From NCBI GenBank assembly GCA_041398825.1, contig JAWKTX010000002.1, positions 62,001-126,000 of the forward strand: DNA of 64,000 bases, in the 5' to 3' direction. Positions 26,825-36,037 of the stretch are shown here, piece by piece. Below the pieces are notes generated by a model. The model had not been told where the DNA came from. It searched no databases and saw only the letters and a list, made by a program, of their open reading frames with translations. The stretch is from Planctomycetaceae bacterium (GTDB lineage Bacteria > Planctomycetota > Planctomycetia > Planctomycetales > Planctomycetaceae). The first letter of the stretch is position 1. Each line of letters opens with the position of its first letter. The translations under genes were made by a program, and so were the position numbers.

Positions 26825-27220
26825 ATGGCTCGCCCACAACCCTCACAATCAACACTGGATCGCATGAATCGATACGTCGAAACCTATCGGCGTAAGACAG
26901 GGACCAGTGGTCATCCGGATGCCGAAATTACAGAGGGTGTCGTACTGGGATTGTCAGCCAACGTCGAAGAAGTCGGTCGCCCGCTTTGTCCCTGCAATTT
27001 CTACCCGGACAAGCAGAAGGAGCTGGAAGATCACGGTCGACGATGGGTCTGTGCGTGTGACGAGATGAAGCAGTTCAAATATTGTCATTGCCTGTTGTTC
27101 GTGCGTGAAGACGGACTTCCGATCACGGAATACCTTCCGGAAGATCACGAAGGACGCCAGATCTATGGCGTCACCGCCGACCCCACGCCGCATCTGGGGC
27201 GGGAATCGGCGAATCGCTGA
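26825..27220 (+). CDS. Ferredoxin-thioredoxin reductase catalytic-chain-like protein
   Basis: Start at ATG 26825 with GGAG about 7 bases upstream; 131 residues. Six cysteines form the FTR pattern: CPC at 55-57, CAC at 76-78 and CHC at 87-89. These hold the 4Fe-4S cluster and the redox-active disulfide, expected here as C57 with C89. The CPC-to-CAC spacing is two residues longer than in the cyanobacterial enzyme. LDRMNRYVETYRRKTGTSGH at the N-terminus is also typical. No variable (alpha) chain gene is seen nearby. In non-photosynthetic bacteria such proteins are thought to reduce thioredoxin-like partners using ferredoxin or another donor; the partner is unknown. Confidence 0.9.
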   Translation: MARPQPSQSTLDRMNRYVETYRRKTGTSGHPDAEITEGVVLGLSANVEEVGRPLCPCNFYPDKQKELEDHGRRWVCACDEMKQFKYCHCLLFVREDGLPITEYLPEDHEGRQIYGVTADPTPHLGRESANR

Positions 27221-27289
27221 TTTCTGTAGGCGCTGATTCCTGGCGTCGTTTCCGCAAATGCCCCGCACTTTTCATCGGACGCCGACTCA

Positions 27290-30247
27290 ATGAAGCTCAG
27301 CCTTCGGATTTCTGTTGCCTGTTTGACACTTCTGGCACATGGACTGGTAAGCACTGTGGTAGCACAGCAAATCCAGAAGTCAGATCTGTTTGTGGCGGGC
27401 GAAGGGGGCTACGGCCGATATCATATCCCCGGTATCGCTGTCACCGCACGGGGAACGGTGCTTGCGTGGTGCGAAGCCCGACGGAACGCTGGTTCCGACT
27501 GGGATGACATCGACATCCTGCTGCGCCGTTCAACCGACAGTGGTGTGACCTGGAGCCCCGCTCAAAGGATTGTCGAAGTCAGCGGCGATAAACAAAAAAA
27601 TCCATTTGCGCTGAAATTGAAAAGCACCGATCCCACAACGGTTACTTACAACAACCCGGTGTTGATCGCGGATCGGGATGGAACTGTCCACATGCTGTTC
27701 TGCCTGGAATACATGCGGTGCTTCTACCAGCGCAGCGTCGACGACGGCCTCACGTGGTCACGGCCGGTTGAAATAACCCAGACGTTTGAGACTTTTCGGG
27801 ATACTTACGACTGGAAGGTTCTTGCCACGGGACCAAACCACGGCATCCAACTGACGACGTCACACAAGCATGCTGGGCGTTTGATCGTCCCCGTCTGGCT
27901 TTCCACCGGCACCGGCGGTAACGCCCATCGGCCAAGTGTGACTGCAACCATTTACAGTGATGACGGCGGCAAAACCTGGCAGGCGGGTGATGTAGCCGTG
28001 CCGTGCACGGAAGAGTTTATTAACCCGAACGAAACGGTCGCCATTGAACTGGCCGATGGCCGCGTCCTTCTGAATGTTCGCAATGAATCTCTGGCTCACC
28101 GACGCATTCTGGTGAGCAGCAGCGACGGAGCTACGGGATGGACTGTCCCGGCGTTTCATCCGGATCTTGTGGAACCGATTTGTATGGGCGGCACAGTTCG
28201 GTATCGTCATGCGGACAAGAATCTGTTGCTGTTTTCACATCCCGAAAATCTGTCCCGGGCTGATGGTAAAGAAGTGGCGGGCAGGAGTCGCGACCGTCGC
28301 AACCTGAGCGTGCTGGTCAGCAGTGACGAAGGAAAATCCTGGTCGGTGGCTCGCAGCATCGAAGCAGGCTGGAGTGCTTACAGTGATATCAATGTGGCGT
28401 CCGACGGTACAATCCTGTGCTTCTATGGCCGAGGTGAAAAGAGCAGTTTCTCGGGCGACCGTCTTACAATGGCTCGATTTGACGCGCAGTGGCTTCTCGG
28501 GGCAGGCGATGAGCCGGTGCCTGAATCGGAACCGGAAAGGATGGAAACCGACATCTGCGTGTTTGGCGGAACATCCGGCGGTGTCATAGCTGCAGTTCAG
28601 GCAGCGCGCATGGGGAAACGCGTCGTTCTTGTCGAACCCGGAGGCCATCTGGGGGGCATGACATCCGGCGGACTCAGCGCTGTGGATATTGGCGACCCGC
28701 GCAGCGTTGGTGGTCTGGCTCGGGAGTACTTCACACGACTTGTTTCGCATTATGGCAAGCAATTGCAATGGGACCAGCCATTCCGTAGTAAGGGTGGTCC
28801 CGCGACCGGTGGCGCGTATTCCATCGAACCCAACGTCGCAGAACAGGTTTTCATTGAAATGGCTTCCGAAGCGGGCGTGCTGGTTTTGCTGCACGGCCGT
28901 TTGGCTGCCGTTGAGCTCAACAAACAACGTATCGAAAGTATCGGTCTCTCGAGAGCTCATGCCAAACTGTCGGACATTACTTTGCGTGCAAGAGTCTACG
29001 TGGACACAACATACGAAGGCGACCTGATGGCAGCTGCCGGCGTCGACTACACTCTGACGCGCGAAGCCAATGCTACTTACGGTGAGCAATACAACGGCAT
29101 CCACTACGCAGAAAAATACCGGCCTCGTTCGAAGCATCTGATGCCAGGTTCCAATGGCCGCGTTAAAGGTGGTCAGGGAGTCTGGGACCGCGATTTTCCT
29201 CTCGATCCGTATGTCCGTCGGGGAGATCTGACCAGTGGACTGCTGCCGCTGGTCAGCGAAGGAGCCCCGGGATCGCCAGGTGAAGCGGCTCCCGGCAACA
29301 TGGCGTACTGTTTCCGGCTGTGTCTGAGTACCGCGGAAGATCGTAAACCCATCGAACCGCCGGCCGGTTACGATCCGAATCAATACGAACTTGTTGTTCG
29401 GTTTATTGAAGCGTGTCTGGCGAACGGCGACCATATGGATCTGCGATGGTTCAGCAAACATGATCCGCTTCCGAATCAGAAATGGGACTTCAACACGGCA
29501 ACATTTGGCGGCAACCTGCCTGGTGGTCCGAGGCCAGAGGTTGCCCACCATTCAGCACCATCGGTTTCCGTCCCCTGGCCGCAGCGTGTCGATGGATTTG
29601 GCTGTTGGGAATGGCCAGAAGCTGGCTACGAGCGACGAGCAGACATCCTGAAAGAAATTGAAAACTACCATCGTGGCTTATTGCACTTCCTTGCCACCGA
29701 TTCACGGGTTCCCGAAACCGTACGCAAAGATATGCAGCGATTCGGACTTCCAGCCGATGAGTTCCCCGATACTGACGGCTGGCCTCACCAGTTGTATATT
29801 CGTGAAGGTCGTCGCATGGTCAGCGATCTGGTCATGACCGAACATCACACATTCGGCCGCACAGTTGCCAAACACAGTATTGGACTGGGTTCGTACGGTA
29901 CCGACGTGCATGAAATTCGTCGGATTGTGAAAGACGGTGTCGTCACCAGAGAAGGCAAGGTGGCAGGCGGTCGAGGCGGTTTCGGCCCCTATCGAATTGC
30001 TTTTGAAGCCATCATTCCCAAAGCTTCACAATGTGAGAACCTTCTTGTCACATTTGCGCTCAGTGCAAGCCATTCGGCATTTGCCAGCATTCGGATGGAA
30101 CCTGTTTTCATGATTACCAGTCAGTCTGCAGCAACGGCCGCTGCGCTGGCTATAGACCACAACATCGCCGTTCAGAACATCGACTATCAAAAGCTCCGCC
30201 AGCGACTTTTGATGGATCGGCAGGTCCTGGAATGGTCACCGAATTAG
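27290..30247 (+). CDS. Fusion of sialidase-like and FAD-dependent oxidoreductase domains
   Basis: One uninterrupted 985-residue frame. A signal peptide (MKLSLRISVACLTLLAHGLV, ending near VAQ) is followed at 30-405 by a six-bladed sialidase fold: GEGGYGRYHIPGIAVTARG, then Asp boxes RSTDSGVTWS, RSVDDGLTWS, YSDDGGKTW and SSDEGKSWS. In the usual YRIP motif the Arg is His (YHIP, residues 44-47), so sialic acid may not be the substrate. A linker near 410 (EPVPESEPER) leads to an FAD_oxidored (PF12831-type) domain: TDICVFGGTSGGVIAAVQAA with the dinucleotide fold near 424, then PGGHLGGMTSGGLSAVDIG. YVDTTYEGDLMAAAG and QSAATAAALAIDHN are also typical. A secreted enzyme acting on a glycan and oxidising the product is plausible but unproven. 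Confidence 0.88.
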   Translation: MKLSLRISVACLTLLAHGLVSTVVAQQIQKSDLFVAGEGGYGRYHIPGIAVTARGTVLAWCEARRNAGSDWDDIDILLRRSTDSGVTWSPAQRIVEVSGDKQKNPFALKLKSTDPTTVTYNNPVLIADRDGTVHMLFCLEYMRCFYQRSVDDGLTWSRPVEITQTFETFRDTYDWKVLATGPNHGIQLTTSHKHAGRLIVPVWLSTGTGGNAHRPSVTATIYSDDGGKTWQAGDVAVPCTEEFINPNETVAIELADGRVLLNVRNESLAHRRILVSSSDGATGWTVPAFHPDLVEPICMGGTVRYRHADKNLLLFSHPENLSRADGKEVAGRSRDRRNLSVLVSSDEGKSWSVARSIEAGWSAYSDINVASDGTILCFYGRGEKSSFSGDRLTMARFDAQWLLGAGDEPVPESEPERMETDICVFGGTSGGVIAAVQAARMGKRVVLVEPGGHLGGMTSGGLSAVDIGDPRSVGGLAREYFTRLVSHYGKQLQWDQPFRSKGGPATGGAYSIEPNVAEQVFIEMASEAGVLVLLHGRLAAVELNKQRIESIGLSRAHAKLSDITLRARVYVDTTYEGDLMAAAGVDYTLTREANATYGEQYNGIHYAEKYRPRSKHLMPGSNGRVKGGQGVWDRDFPLDPYVRRGDLTSGLLPLVSEGAPGSPGEAAPGNMAYCFRLCLSTAEDRKPIEPPAGYDPNQYELVVRFIEACLANGDHMDLRWFSKHDPLPNQKWDFNTATFGGNLPGGPRPEVAHHSAPSVSVPWPQRVDGFGCWEWPEAGYERRADILKEIENYHRGLLHFLATDSRVPETVRKDMQRFGLPADEFPDTDGWPHQLYIREGRRMVSDLVMTEHHTFGRTVAKHSIGLGSYGTDVHEIRRIVKDGVVTREGKVAGGRGGFGPYRIAFEAIIPKASQCENLLVTFALSASHSAFASIRMEPVFMITSQSAATAAALAIDHNIAVQNIDYQKLRQRLLMDRQVLEWSPN

Positions 30248-30300
30248 ACTCATGCGACCACACTGATGTCGGGTGTTGAATGGTTGGAATGCCGGTCATT

Positions 30301-31047
30301 TTATCGTTTTTCCTGCCGCCAGCGTTGTTCTTCTTCCCGCAGAACTTCCCGCTGAATCGCGTCGATATCCAGCGAAAGGAACTGCTGTTCAATTTCATCA
30401 GCCTGTGAGATTCTTTCTGAAAGAGGAATATGGTCATCTCCTGGGCCATTGTCGATCGTCGATGATGGAGGACGTTGCTGAGTCTCTCGCGGGCTGCGCA
30501 GCAGGCCTTCAATGGATAAGTCCGCTTCATCGAAATCAAATACCTCCGGCCATTCCATGGAATCATGCTCGTTGACTTCCGACGTGACCGGCATCGGGCG
30601 GGAGTCTGGTGGTTTTCTTCGCATCGGTGCATTCTGACTGTTGTCCGGATCAATTTGCCGCCAGAACACCGCGCTATCCACACATCGGCACCTCCTGCGT
30701 CTTGCTGCTTGGTGCAATCGATGATCACTGGAAACAACCAGCACCTGCCTGGGTGCGCTATGCGTCCTGATGATCTCTTCAATTTCCGAATCGGCATCTC
30801 CGCCGGGCTCGGCGAAGTTCACCGTCAGGCCATTAACAACCATTGTTCGGTCTGTGTCGTCAGGAGATTCGAACGCATCGAATATGACCAGCGAATCCGG
30901 CAATGCTTCCTGTTGCAGTCGCGATGTGAGTTCCGTAAGAAATCGCTGGCGGCACCGCTGAAGGTCCCCGGGCCCGTACCGGTACCTTGCAAAACCAGCG
31001 GCGTGCATGAGGTTGTAGCCATCGATCAGGAGAAAGACACGTCTCAT
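30301..31047 (-). CDS. NYN-domain (YacP-like) predicted ribonuclease
   Basis: The 248-residue protein begins RRVFLLIDGYNLMHAAGFAR, the YacP/Rae1-like NYN domain start with the metal-binding Asp in IDGYN. SLVIFDAFESPDD and VNFAEPGGDADSEIEEIIR hold the next acidic residues. VLVVSSDHRLHQAARRRRCR is the final catalytic strand. This family in Bacillus (Rae1/YacP) cleaves mRNA on the ribosome; others degrade rRNA fragments. The last 100 residues are charged and probably helical or disordered (RREREVLREEEQRW-like composition), longer than in the Bacillus protein. The gene faces the sialidase fusion tail to tail. Confidence 0.85.
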   Translation of the reverse strand: MRRVFLLIDGYNLMHAAGFARYRYGPGDLQRCRQRFLTELTSRLQQEALPDSLVIFDAFESPDDTDRTMVVNGLTVNFAEPGGDADSEIEEIIRTHSAPRQVLVVSSDHRLHQAARRRRCRCVDSAVFWRQIDPDNSQNAPMRRKPPDSRPMPVTSEVNEHDSMEWPEVFDFDEADLSIEGLLRSPRETQQRPPSSTIDNGPGDDHIPLSERISQADEIEQQFLSLDIDAIQREVLREEEQRWRQEKR

Positions 31048-31343
31048 AGTCGTAAAGCTCTTCCGGAGCGAACAGCATCGTATTTTCGCCGGATTCCGGC
31101 AGATTCAGACAAAGGCAGCACCGACGACGATCAGACTGCGCGAAACGTACATCTTCGGTCGCACATGATGACAGGATTTGATGCAGGCCGGTATGTTTGC
31201 TTCGAATTTCGGTTTCCCGTTTGCACTTTTCTCTCTGGAGCCGTAAACATTCCGTGGCAGTTGGCGTTCGATTTGGCTGGGGCCGCACCTGTCTTCTTCA
31301 TTTTCATTTGCAATCTGTCATCCTGCAACAGGGCTCCTGTTTA

Positions 31344-32594
31344 GTGCAACGCAGCACTCCGTATTTCATGGCAATCCTGATCGTCGCTTTCGGGTTGCGT
31401 CTTCTGGCAGCGTTTGCAGTTGAGCATCATGTACAGAAGGCAGGTCGAGCCTTCCTGATCGAAGGCGATGCCAACGGCTATTGGGAACTTGCACAAAAAA
31501 TTGCCGCCGGACAGGACTACTGCATCCATCAACCGCCACGCTATGTTCTGCGGACCCCGGGCTTTCCCCTGCTGCTGGCAGCATCGATTAAGCTCTTCGG
31601 ACCGTCAATTCTGAGTGCGCGCATAGTGCTTGCTGGGATCGGGGCTGGCTGCTGCTGGCTCACCTGGTATCTCGCTCGCCTGCTGTTCACTGAAAAAAAC
31701 AGCGCAGCCGAATCGATCGGATTGATGGCCGCAGCCATCATGGCGATCGCTCCACTGCAAGTCGGGAACAGTGTCCTGATTCTGTCCGAAACATTGTTCG
31801 CTTTCGGGCTTCTCACGTGTCTGATCCTGCTTGCGAAACTGTTGATGTTCCCCAGCCAGATTCTGCGATGGGCCGGGTTACTGGGCATCTCGACGGGGTT
31901 GACGGTACTGATTCGCCCTGGCTGGATTCTTTGGCCAATCGTCAGCTCTGGCCTGGTTCTTCTGCTGTCGACTGCAGCGTACCGATGGAGAATGGCGGCC
32001 ATCGCGGTAATTCTGTCGGGCTGTTTTCTGGTCCTGTTCCCCTGGGCCTGGCGGAATCATGACGTCACCGGGCACTGGGTTTTTACCTCACTCTGGTCCG
32101 GCCCCAGCCTTTACGACGGGATGCATGCCAATGCGACCGGCGCCAGCGATATGCGTTTTGTGGACGAGGAAAATGTCTACGCGACAATGAGTGAATACGA
32201 TGCAAATGAACACTATAAGTCGCGTGCAGTCGCGTTTGCTCTCGCGAATAAAATGCGAGCGGTTGAGCTGGGGTTCGTCAAGGCTGGCCGATACCTGAGT
32301 CTTGCCCTAAATGCCTCAGGCTTTGCAGATAGCCCAGCATCGCTGGTTTCGGTTGTTTTCTACCTCGTTTTTTTTGCCGCTGTGATACTGGGGGTTTACC
32401 GCTGGACCGGTTCACCTGCAGGAATTGCTGTCCTGGCCGCGCCCTTCCTGCTGTTTCTGCTGGTTCATATGGCCTTTGTCGGGTCAATCCGGTATCGTTT
32501 ACCTGTTGAATTTCCGCTTTCCATCTTTGCGGCAAACGCGTTGCAGGGGTGGGACTGGCGTGGTTGGTTCAGGAAGAACTCACCCCGCACCTGA
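31344..32594 (+). CDS. GT39/ArnT-like membrane glycosyltransferase
   Basis: About 416 residues if translation starts at GTG 31344, or 408 from ATG 31368; neither has a clear ribosome site. After the first helix (AILIVAFGLRLLAAFAVEHH) comes a periplasmic loop with EGDANGYWELAQKIAAGQDY and YVLRTPGFPLLLAASIKLFG. The acidic D in GDANGYW and the TPGFPLLLA turn are hallmarks of the GT39 / dolichyl-phosphate-mannose mannosyltransferase fold (GT-C). Eight or more further helices follow. Such enzymes use a lipid-linked sugar to glycosylate protein or lipid at the outer face of the membrane. Donor and acceptor are unknown. The AsmA-like gene follows by 65 bases, so both may be in one transcript. Confidence 0.75.
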   Translation: MQRSTPYFMAILIVAFGLRLLAAFAVEHHVQKAGRAFLIEGDANGYWELAQKIAAGQDYCIHQPPRYVLRTPGFPLLLAASIKLFGPSILSARIVLAGIGAGCCWLTWYLARLLFTEKNSAAESIGLMAAAIMAIAPLQVGNSVLILSETLFAFGLLTCLILLAKLLMFPSQILRWAGLLGISTGLTVLIRPGWILWPIVSSGLVLLLSTAAYRWRMAAIAVILSGCFLVLFPWAWRNHDVTGHWVFTSLWSGPSLYDGMHANATGASDMRFVDEENVYATMSEYDANEHYKSRAVAFALANKMRAVELGFVKAGRYLSLALNASGFADSPASLVSVVFYLVFFAAVILGVYRWTGSPAGIAVLAAPFLLFLLVHMAFVGSIRYRLPVEFPLSIFAANALQGWDWRGWFRKNSPRT

Positions 32595-32659
32595 ATTGCG
32601 TTATTCAGGGGACAAGAACTCGTTACCGCTTCACACGCGGCTGACTTCGGCAAGGATGC

Positions 32660-35600
32660 ATGAAGCCACTGTCTGTCATCAAATGGGCTCTCCTTCTGCT
32701 GTTGCTGATCGCTGTTGCGATCGGTGCCGGGGGAGTCTGGTTTTGGCAGAACGGTGACCTGATGGTTCGTCAGGTACTGACCGCCCGTTTCGAGGCCGTT
32801 GCGCCGGATCTGAAACTGGAAATCGGACAGATCTCTTTGTTACCCGGGAAGTCGCTGCGTCTGCAGCGCGTTGAACTGCGGGATCGCAGGACGAATAAAT
32901 CACTGCTTCGGGCAAATGACGTTCTGGCGCTGATCGATGAAACAGAACTTTTCGAACGGCATCGGGTGCATATCACTTCGTTGCGTGCTTCGAAGATTGA
33001 AGTGTTGATGCAGCGTCGCGAAGACGGTCGCTGGAACTGGCAGGATTACCGGTTCATCCGTCAGGAAAATCAGGCATTGGTACTGCCACAGATTACGCTG
33101 GAGGACGTGCGGACGCAGTTGATGCTTGAACACGGAAGTGGCCTGCCCCCGGCGAACCTGTTGTTGACCAGTTCTTCGTTTCTGGCAGTTCCCTCTTCCA
33201 GCACGGCTTACGATTTCACAGGCGATGTCGTCTTACCAAATGCCGGTCCATTAACACTGACGGGCGACTGGGATCTGAAGAGCAGGCAGTGGCAACTGGG
33301 GGGACGGATGCGAGATGTACAGGTTGGCCAGAAGCTGGCTGCCCTCGCGCATTCGACGAACCCAGGCCTGCAAAATCAGCTCGAACAAATTGACAGCATC
33401 TTCGGGCGATTTGTTCCCGCTGATGCTCAGGGATCAACATCGCCAACGGCTGCACTTGTGATTGGAAGCAGCAGTATCGCTCCTCGATTTCTTGGTGTGC
33501 TGAATGTTGACTTTCAGGTAGCCGGTCGCCCTGAAGCCACCATTCCGGATTTTCGTCTGAAGGTCGATATTCGCGATGGTCAGTTATCATCCTCGGCGAT
33601 TGAGGACACGCTGACTGATGTTCAGGCGACGGTCTTTCGCGACAATCAGAATGTTATCGTCAAACTAACCCAGGCTCGCGATGGGGACGCTCTGCTTTCC
33701 GGTGAACTGCGAATGTCGACGCAGCCCGGATCGCCCGCCCCGGAGATCACTCTGCATGCGGAAAACTTTCACGTTGACAAACGTATTCAACCATTCTTTC
33801 CGGTAAAGGCACGGCCGTTTTTTGACAACTTTCTGCCGGATGGTTACGTCAGCGGCGATGTCACTTTGCGGCGTGCCGAATCCGGCAAGTGGCTGCCCAT
33901 TGGCCTGACTGGCACCATTTCGGGAGGTGAGGTCACATTTCACAAGTTCCGTTACCCTGTGCGCAACATTCGGGGGACGGTATCGCAGCGATCCTTCGAA
34001 GGCGTACCGTTTACGGATCAGAATGTGATTTTTGATCTGAAGGGAACGGGCACGGCTGGCGAGCAACTGGTTTCGGGGACGGGGGTTATTCAGCGTCCCG
34101 GACCGGAAGCAGAAATGCTGTTTGATCTGCAGACCGAAAACTTTCCGATCGACAGTCGCTTCCGTGATGCGCTGGAAGAGGCGGGAAGAAAGGTACTGGA
34201 TTCGCTTCAGATCTCCGGTCGCGCGGCTTGCAAAGCGCGATGCTATCGACCACCGGGTCTCGATAAACCGACACACATGCTCATGAACGCAACAGTCACC
34301 AATGGTGCGATGCGATTTACGGGCTTTCCATACGAAATCAGTGAGCTCAGTGGTCGGCTGGTCTTCAACACGCTCGAAAAGTCCTGGAAGTTTGAAGACC
34401 TGAAGGGGCGACACAGCGACGCGATGCTATCTGCGCGAGGATATTATCGAGGAGAGCCCCAGCCTGGCGTTCTCGAGCTGGAAGTGAAGTGCGAGAATGG
34501 CCAGCTGGACCCGGATCTCTACAACGCTCTGGGCGACAGCAGTCGCGTCGTCTGGTCAATGTTGCAGCCGAAAGGAAAAGTCAGCTTAACCAGCAACATT
34601 CACTGGACGGCCTCACCCGGGCAGAAACCCGTGATTCGACTGCCGGAAGTTGTAATCACCGATGGGGAAATCTACCCGACCGCCTTTCCATATCGAATGA
34701 CGGTCGATTCACTCAAACTCAGCTACGACCCCAACGATCCAAGATTTGCTGGTGTTCAGCATTGTGAAATTCTGGAGTTCAAGGGGCGCCATAATGAAGC
34801 CCCCGTCAGTGCCACAGGGTGGGCTGAAGTCAGCCCTGATGATCTTTGGCAGGTTCATCTGAATGATGTGAATGCCACCGATCTCGAACCGGACGATGAT
34901 CTGCGAGCAGCACTTCCGGATTCATGGCACGAAACGCTGTCCCGCCTGTCTCGACAGGGAAAAGTTGCCATCGAGAATTCACAGCTGGATTTTCGTGGTG
35001 CAACTGACGGACGACTGCAGACGACCGCTGCGTGGGAAATGACCATGCGACTGAAAGACTGTGCGATTGCAGCGGGTCTTCAACTGGAAAACGTATCGGG
35101 GATCGTGAATGCGCGAGGCAACTGGGATGGCGCGCACCTGATTAACGCGGGCGACATCCGCCTGGATACGGTCGATGTGCTGGGCAAACAACTGACACGC
35201 GTCTTCGGCCCTTACAGCCTGAATGACGAAGAACTGCTGCTGGGCTCTCGTGATATTTTCAACATTAATCCGGAACTTGTCCCGACAGCGTCGCAGATTC
35301 AGGCGCAGGGTTATGGCGGATCGCTTCTGGTGAATGCCACGGTCAGTCTTAACGAGTCCGATCGATTTCGCCTCTTCAGTACCATCAGAAACGCATTGCT
35401 GGAATCGTACGCGGCTCGGCACATCCCCGATCAGCAGAATATGAAAGGGGTTGTCAATGCGTGGCTTTATCTGACTGGCGCGGGAGAAGATGCCGCCAGA
35501 ATTGAAGGCCGCGGGCAATTGCTGATCAGCCCGGCATCGATGTACGAACTTCCGATGATGGTCACATTGTTCAGGGCTCTTGGTCAGCTGAACTTCACTG

Positions 35601-36037
35601 TGCCAAATCGAGAAGCATTCGACTATGCGTTACTGTCTTTCGATGTCCAGGACGAGCAGTTCGTATTTGACCCGATTGACCTGGTCGGCGATTCACTGGC
35701 CCTGCGTGGCCGCGGCAGTATTGGATTTGGCGGTGATGTGGTCATGGACTTTTATTCGCGGCCCGCACGGTCTCGTCGTCCGTCGTTGCCACTTGTCAAT
35801 GAACTGCTCTACGCCAGCACAACGCAATGGGTTGGCGTTCAGGTGCGAGGAACTGTCGATCGCCCGCAGACGGAAATCCGCTCTCGTATTCAGGTCGATG
35901 AATCGATGAAGCAGTTTCTTTCAGCCTTTCAGCCGAATCCAAACGGGCCGATCCCTTCGCTGCGTGTCCCTCGCATTTTCACCGGCCCGCTTGCTGCTCC
36001 GCAGGCATTTCGCGGGCCGCAGGGAGCTCGACCTTGA
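32660..36037 (+). CDS. AsmA-like inner-membrane-anchored envelope protein
   Basis: The 1125-residue protein has one N-terminal membrane helix (VIKWALLLLLLIAVAIGAGG) and a very long periplasmic part. The first domain is AsmA-like: TARFEAVAPDLKLEIGQISL and LLRANDVLALIDETELFERH, followed by repeated beta-strand blocks (VTNGAMRFTGFPYEISELSG, VVITDGEIYPTAFPYRMTVD). The C-terminal 150 residues (FRALGQLNFTVPNREAFDYA, LALRGRGSIGFGGDVVMDFY) match the AsmA_2/DUF3971-like ending. This superfamily (AsmA, TamB, YhdP) is thought to form a hydrophobic groove that carries phospholipid between membranes. The stop overlaps the next gene's TTG start as TTGA. Confidence 0.85.
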   Translation: MKPLSVIKWALLLLLLIAVAIGAGGVWFWQNGDLMVRQVLTARFEAVAPDLKLEIGQISLLPGKSLRLQRVELRDRRTNKSLLRANDVLALIDETELFERHRVHITSLRASKIEVLMQRREDGRWNWQDYRFIRQENQALVLPQITLEDVRTQLMLEHGSGLPPANLLLTSSSFLAVPSSSTAYDFTGDVVLPNAGPLTLTGDWDLKSRQWQLGGRMRDVQVGQKLAALAHSTNPGLQNQLEQIDSIFGRFVPADAQGSTSPTAALVIGSSSIAPRFLGVLNVDFQVAGRPEATIPDFRLKVDIRDGQLSSSAIEDTLTDVQATVFRDNQNVIVKLTQARDGDALLSGELRMSTQPGSPAPEITLHAENFHVDKRIQPFFPVKARPFFDNFLPDGYVSGDVTLRRAESGKWLPIGLTGTISGGEVTFHKFRYPVRNIRGTVSQRSFEGVPFTDQNVIFDLKGTGTAGEQLVSGTGVIQRPGPEAEMLFDLQTENFPIDSRFRDALEEAGRKVLDSLQISGRAACKARCYRPPGLDKPTHMLMNATVTNGAMRFTGFPYEISELSGRLVFNTLEKSWKFEDLKGRHSDAMLSARGYYRGEPQPGVLELEVKCENGQLDPDLYNALGDSSRVVWSMLQPKGKVSLTSNIHWTASPGQKPVIRLPEVVITDGEIYPTAFPYRMTVDSLKLSYDPNDPRFAGVQHCEILEFKGRHNEAPVSATGWAEVSPDDLWQVHLNDVNATDLEPDDDLRAALPDSWHETLSRLSRQGKVAIENSQLDFRGATDGRLQTTAAWEMTMRLKDCAIAAGLQLENVSGIVNARGNWDGAHLINAGDIRLDTVDVLGKQLTRVFGPYSLNDEELLLGSRDIFNINPELVPTASQIQAQGYGGSLLVNATVSLNESDRFRLFSTIRNALLESYAARHIPDQQNMKGVVNAWLYLTGAGEDAARIEGRGQLLISPASMYELPMMVTLFRALGQLNFTVPNREAFDYALLSFDVQDEQFVFDPIDLVGDSLALRGRGSIGFGGDVVMDFYSRPARSRRPSLPLVNELLYASTTQWVGVQVRGTVDRPQTEIRSRIQVDESMKQFLSAFQPNPNGPIPSLRVPRIFTGPLAAPQAFRGPQGARP

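Noticed and set aside
28235..29551. 438-residue ORF antisense to the sialidase/FAD fusion
   Set aside because: The plus-strand frame has clear domains throughout; the antisense frame has none.
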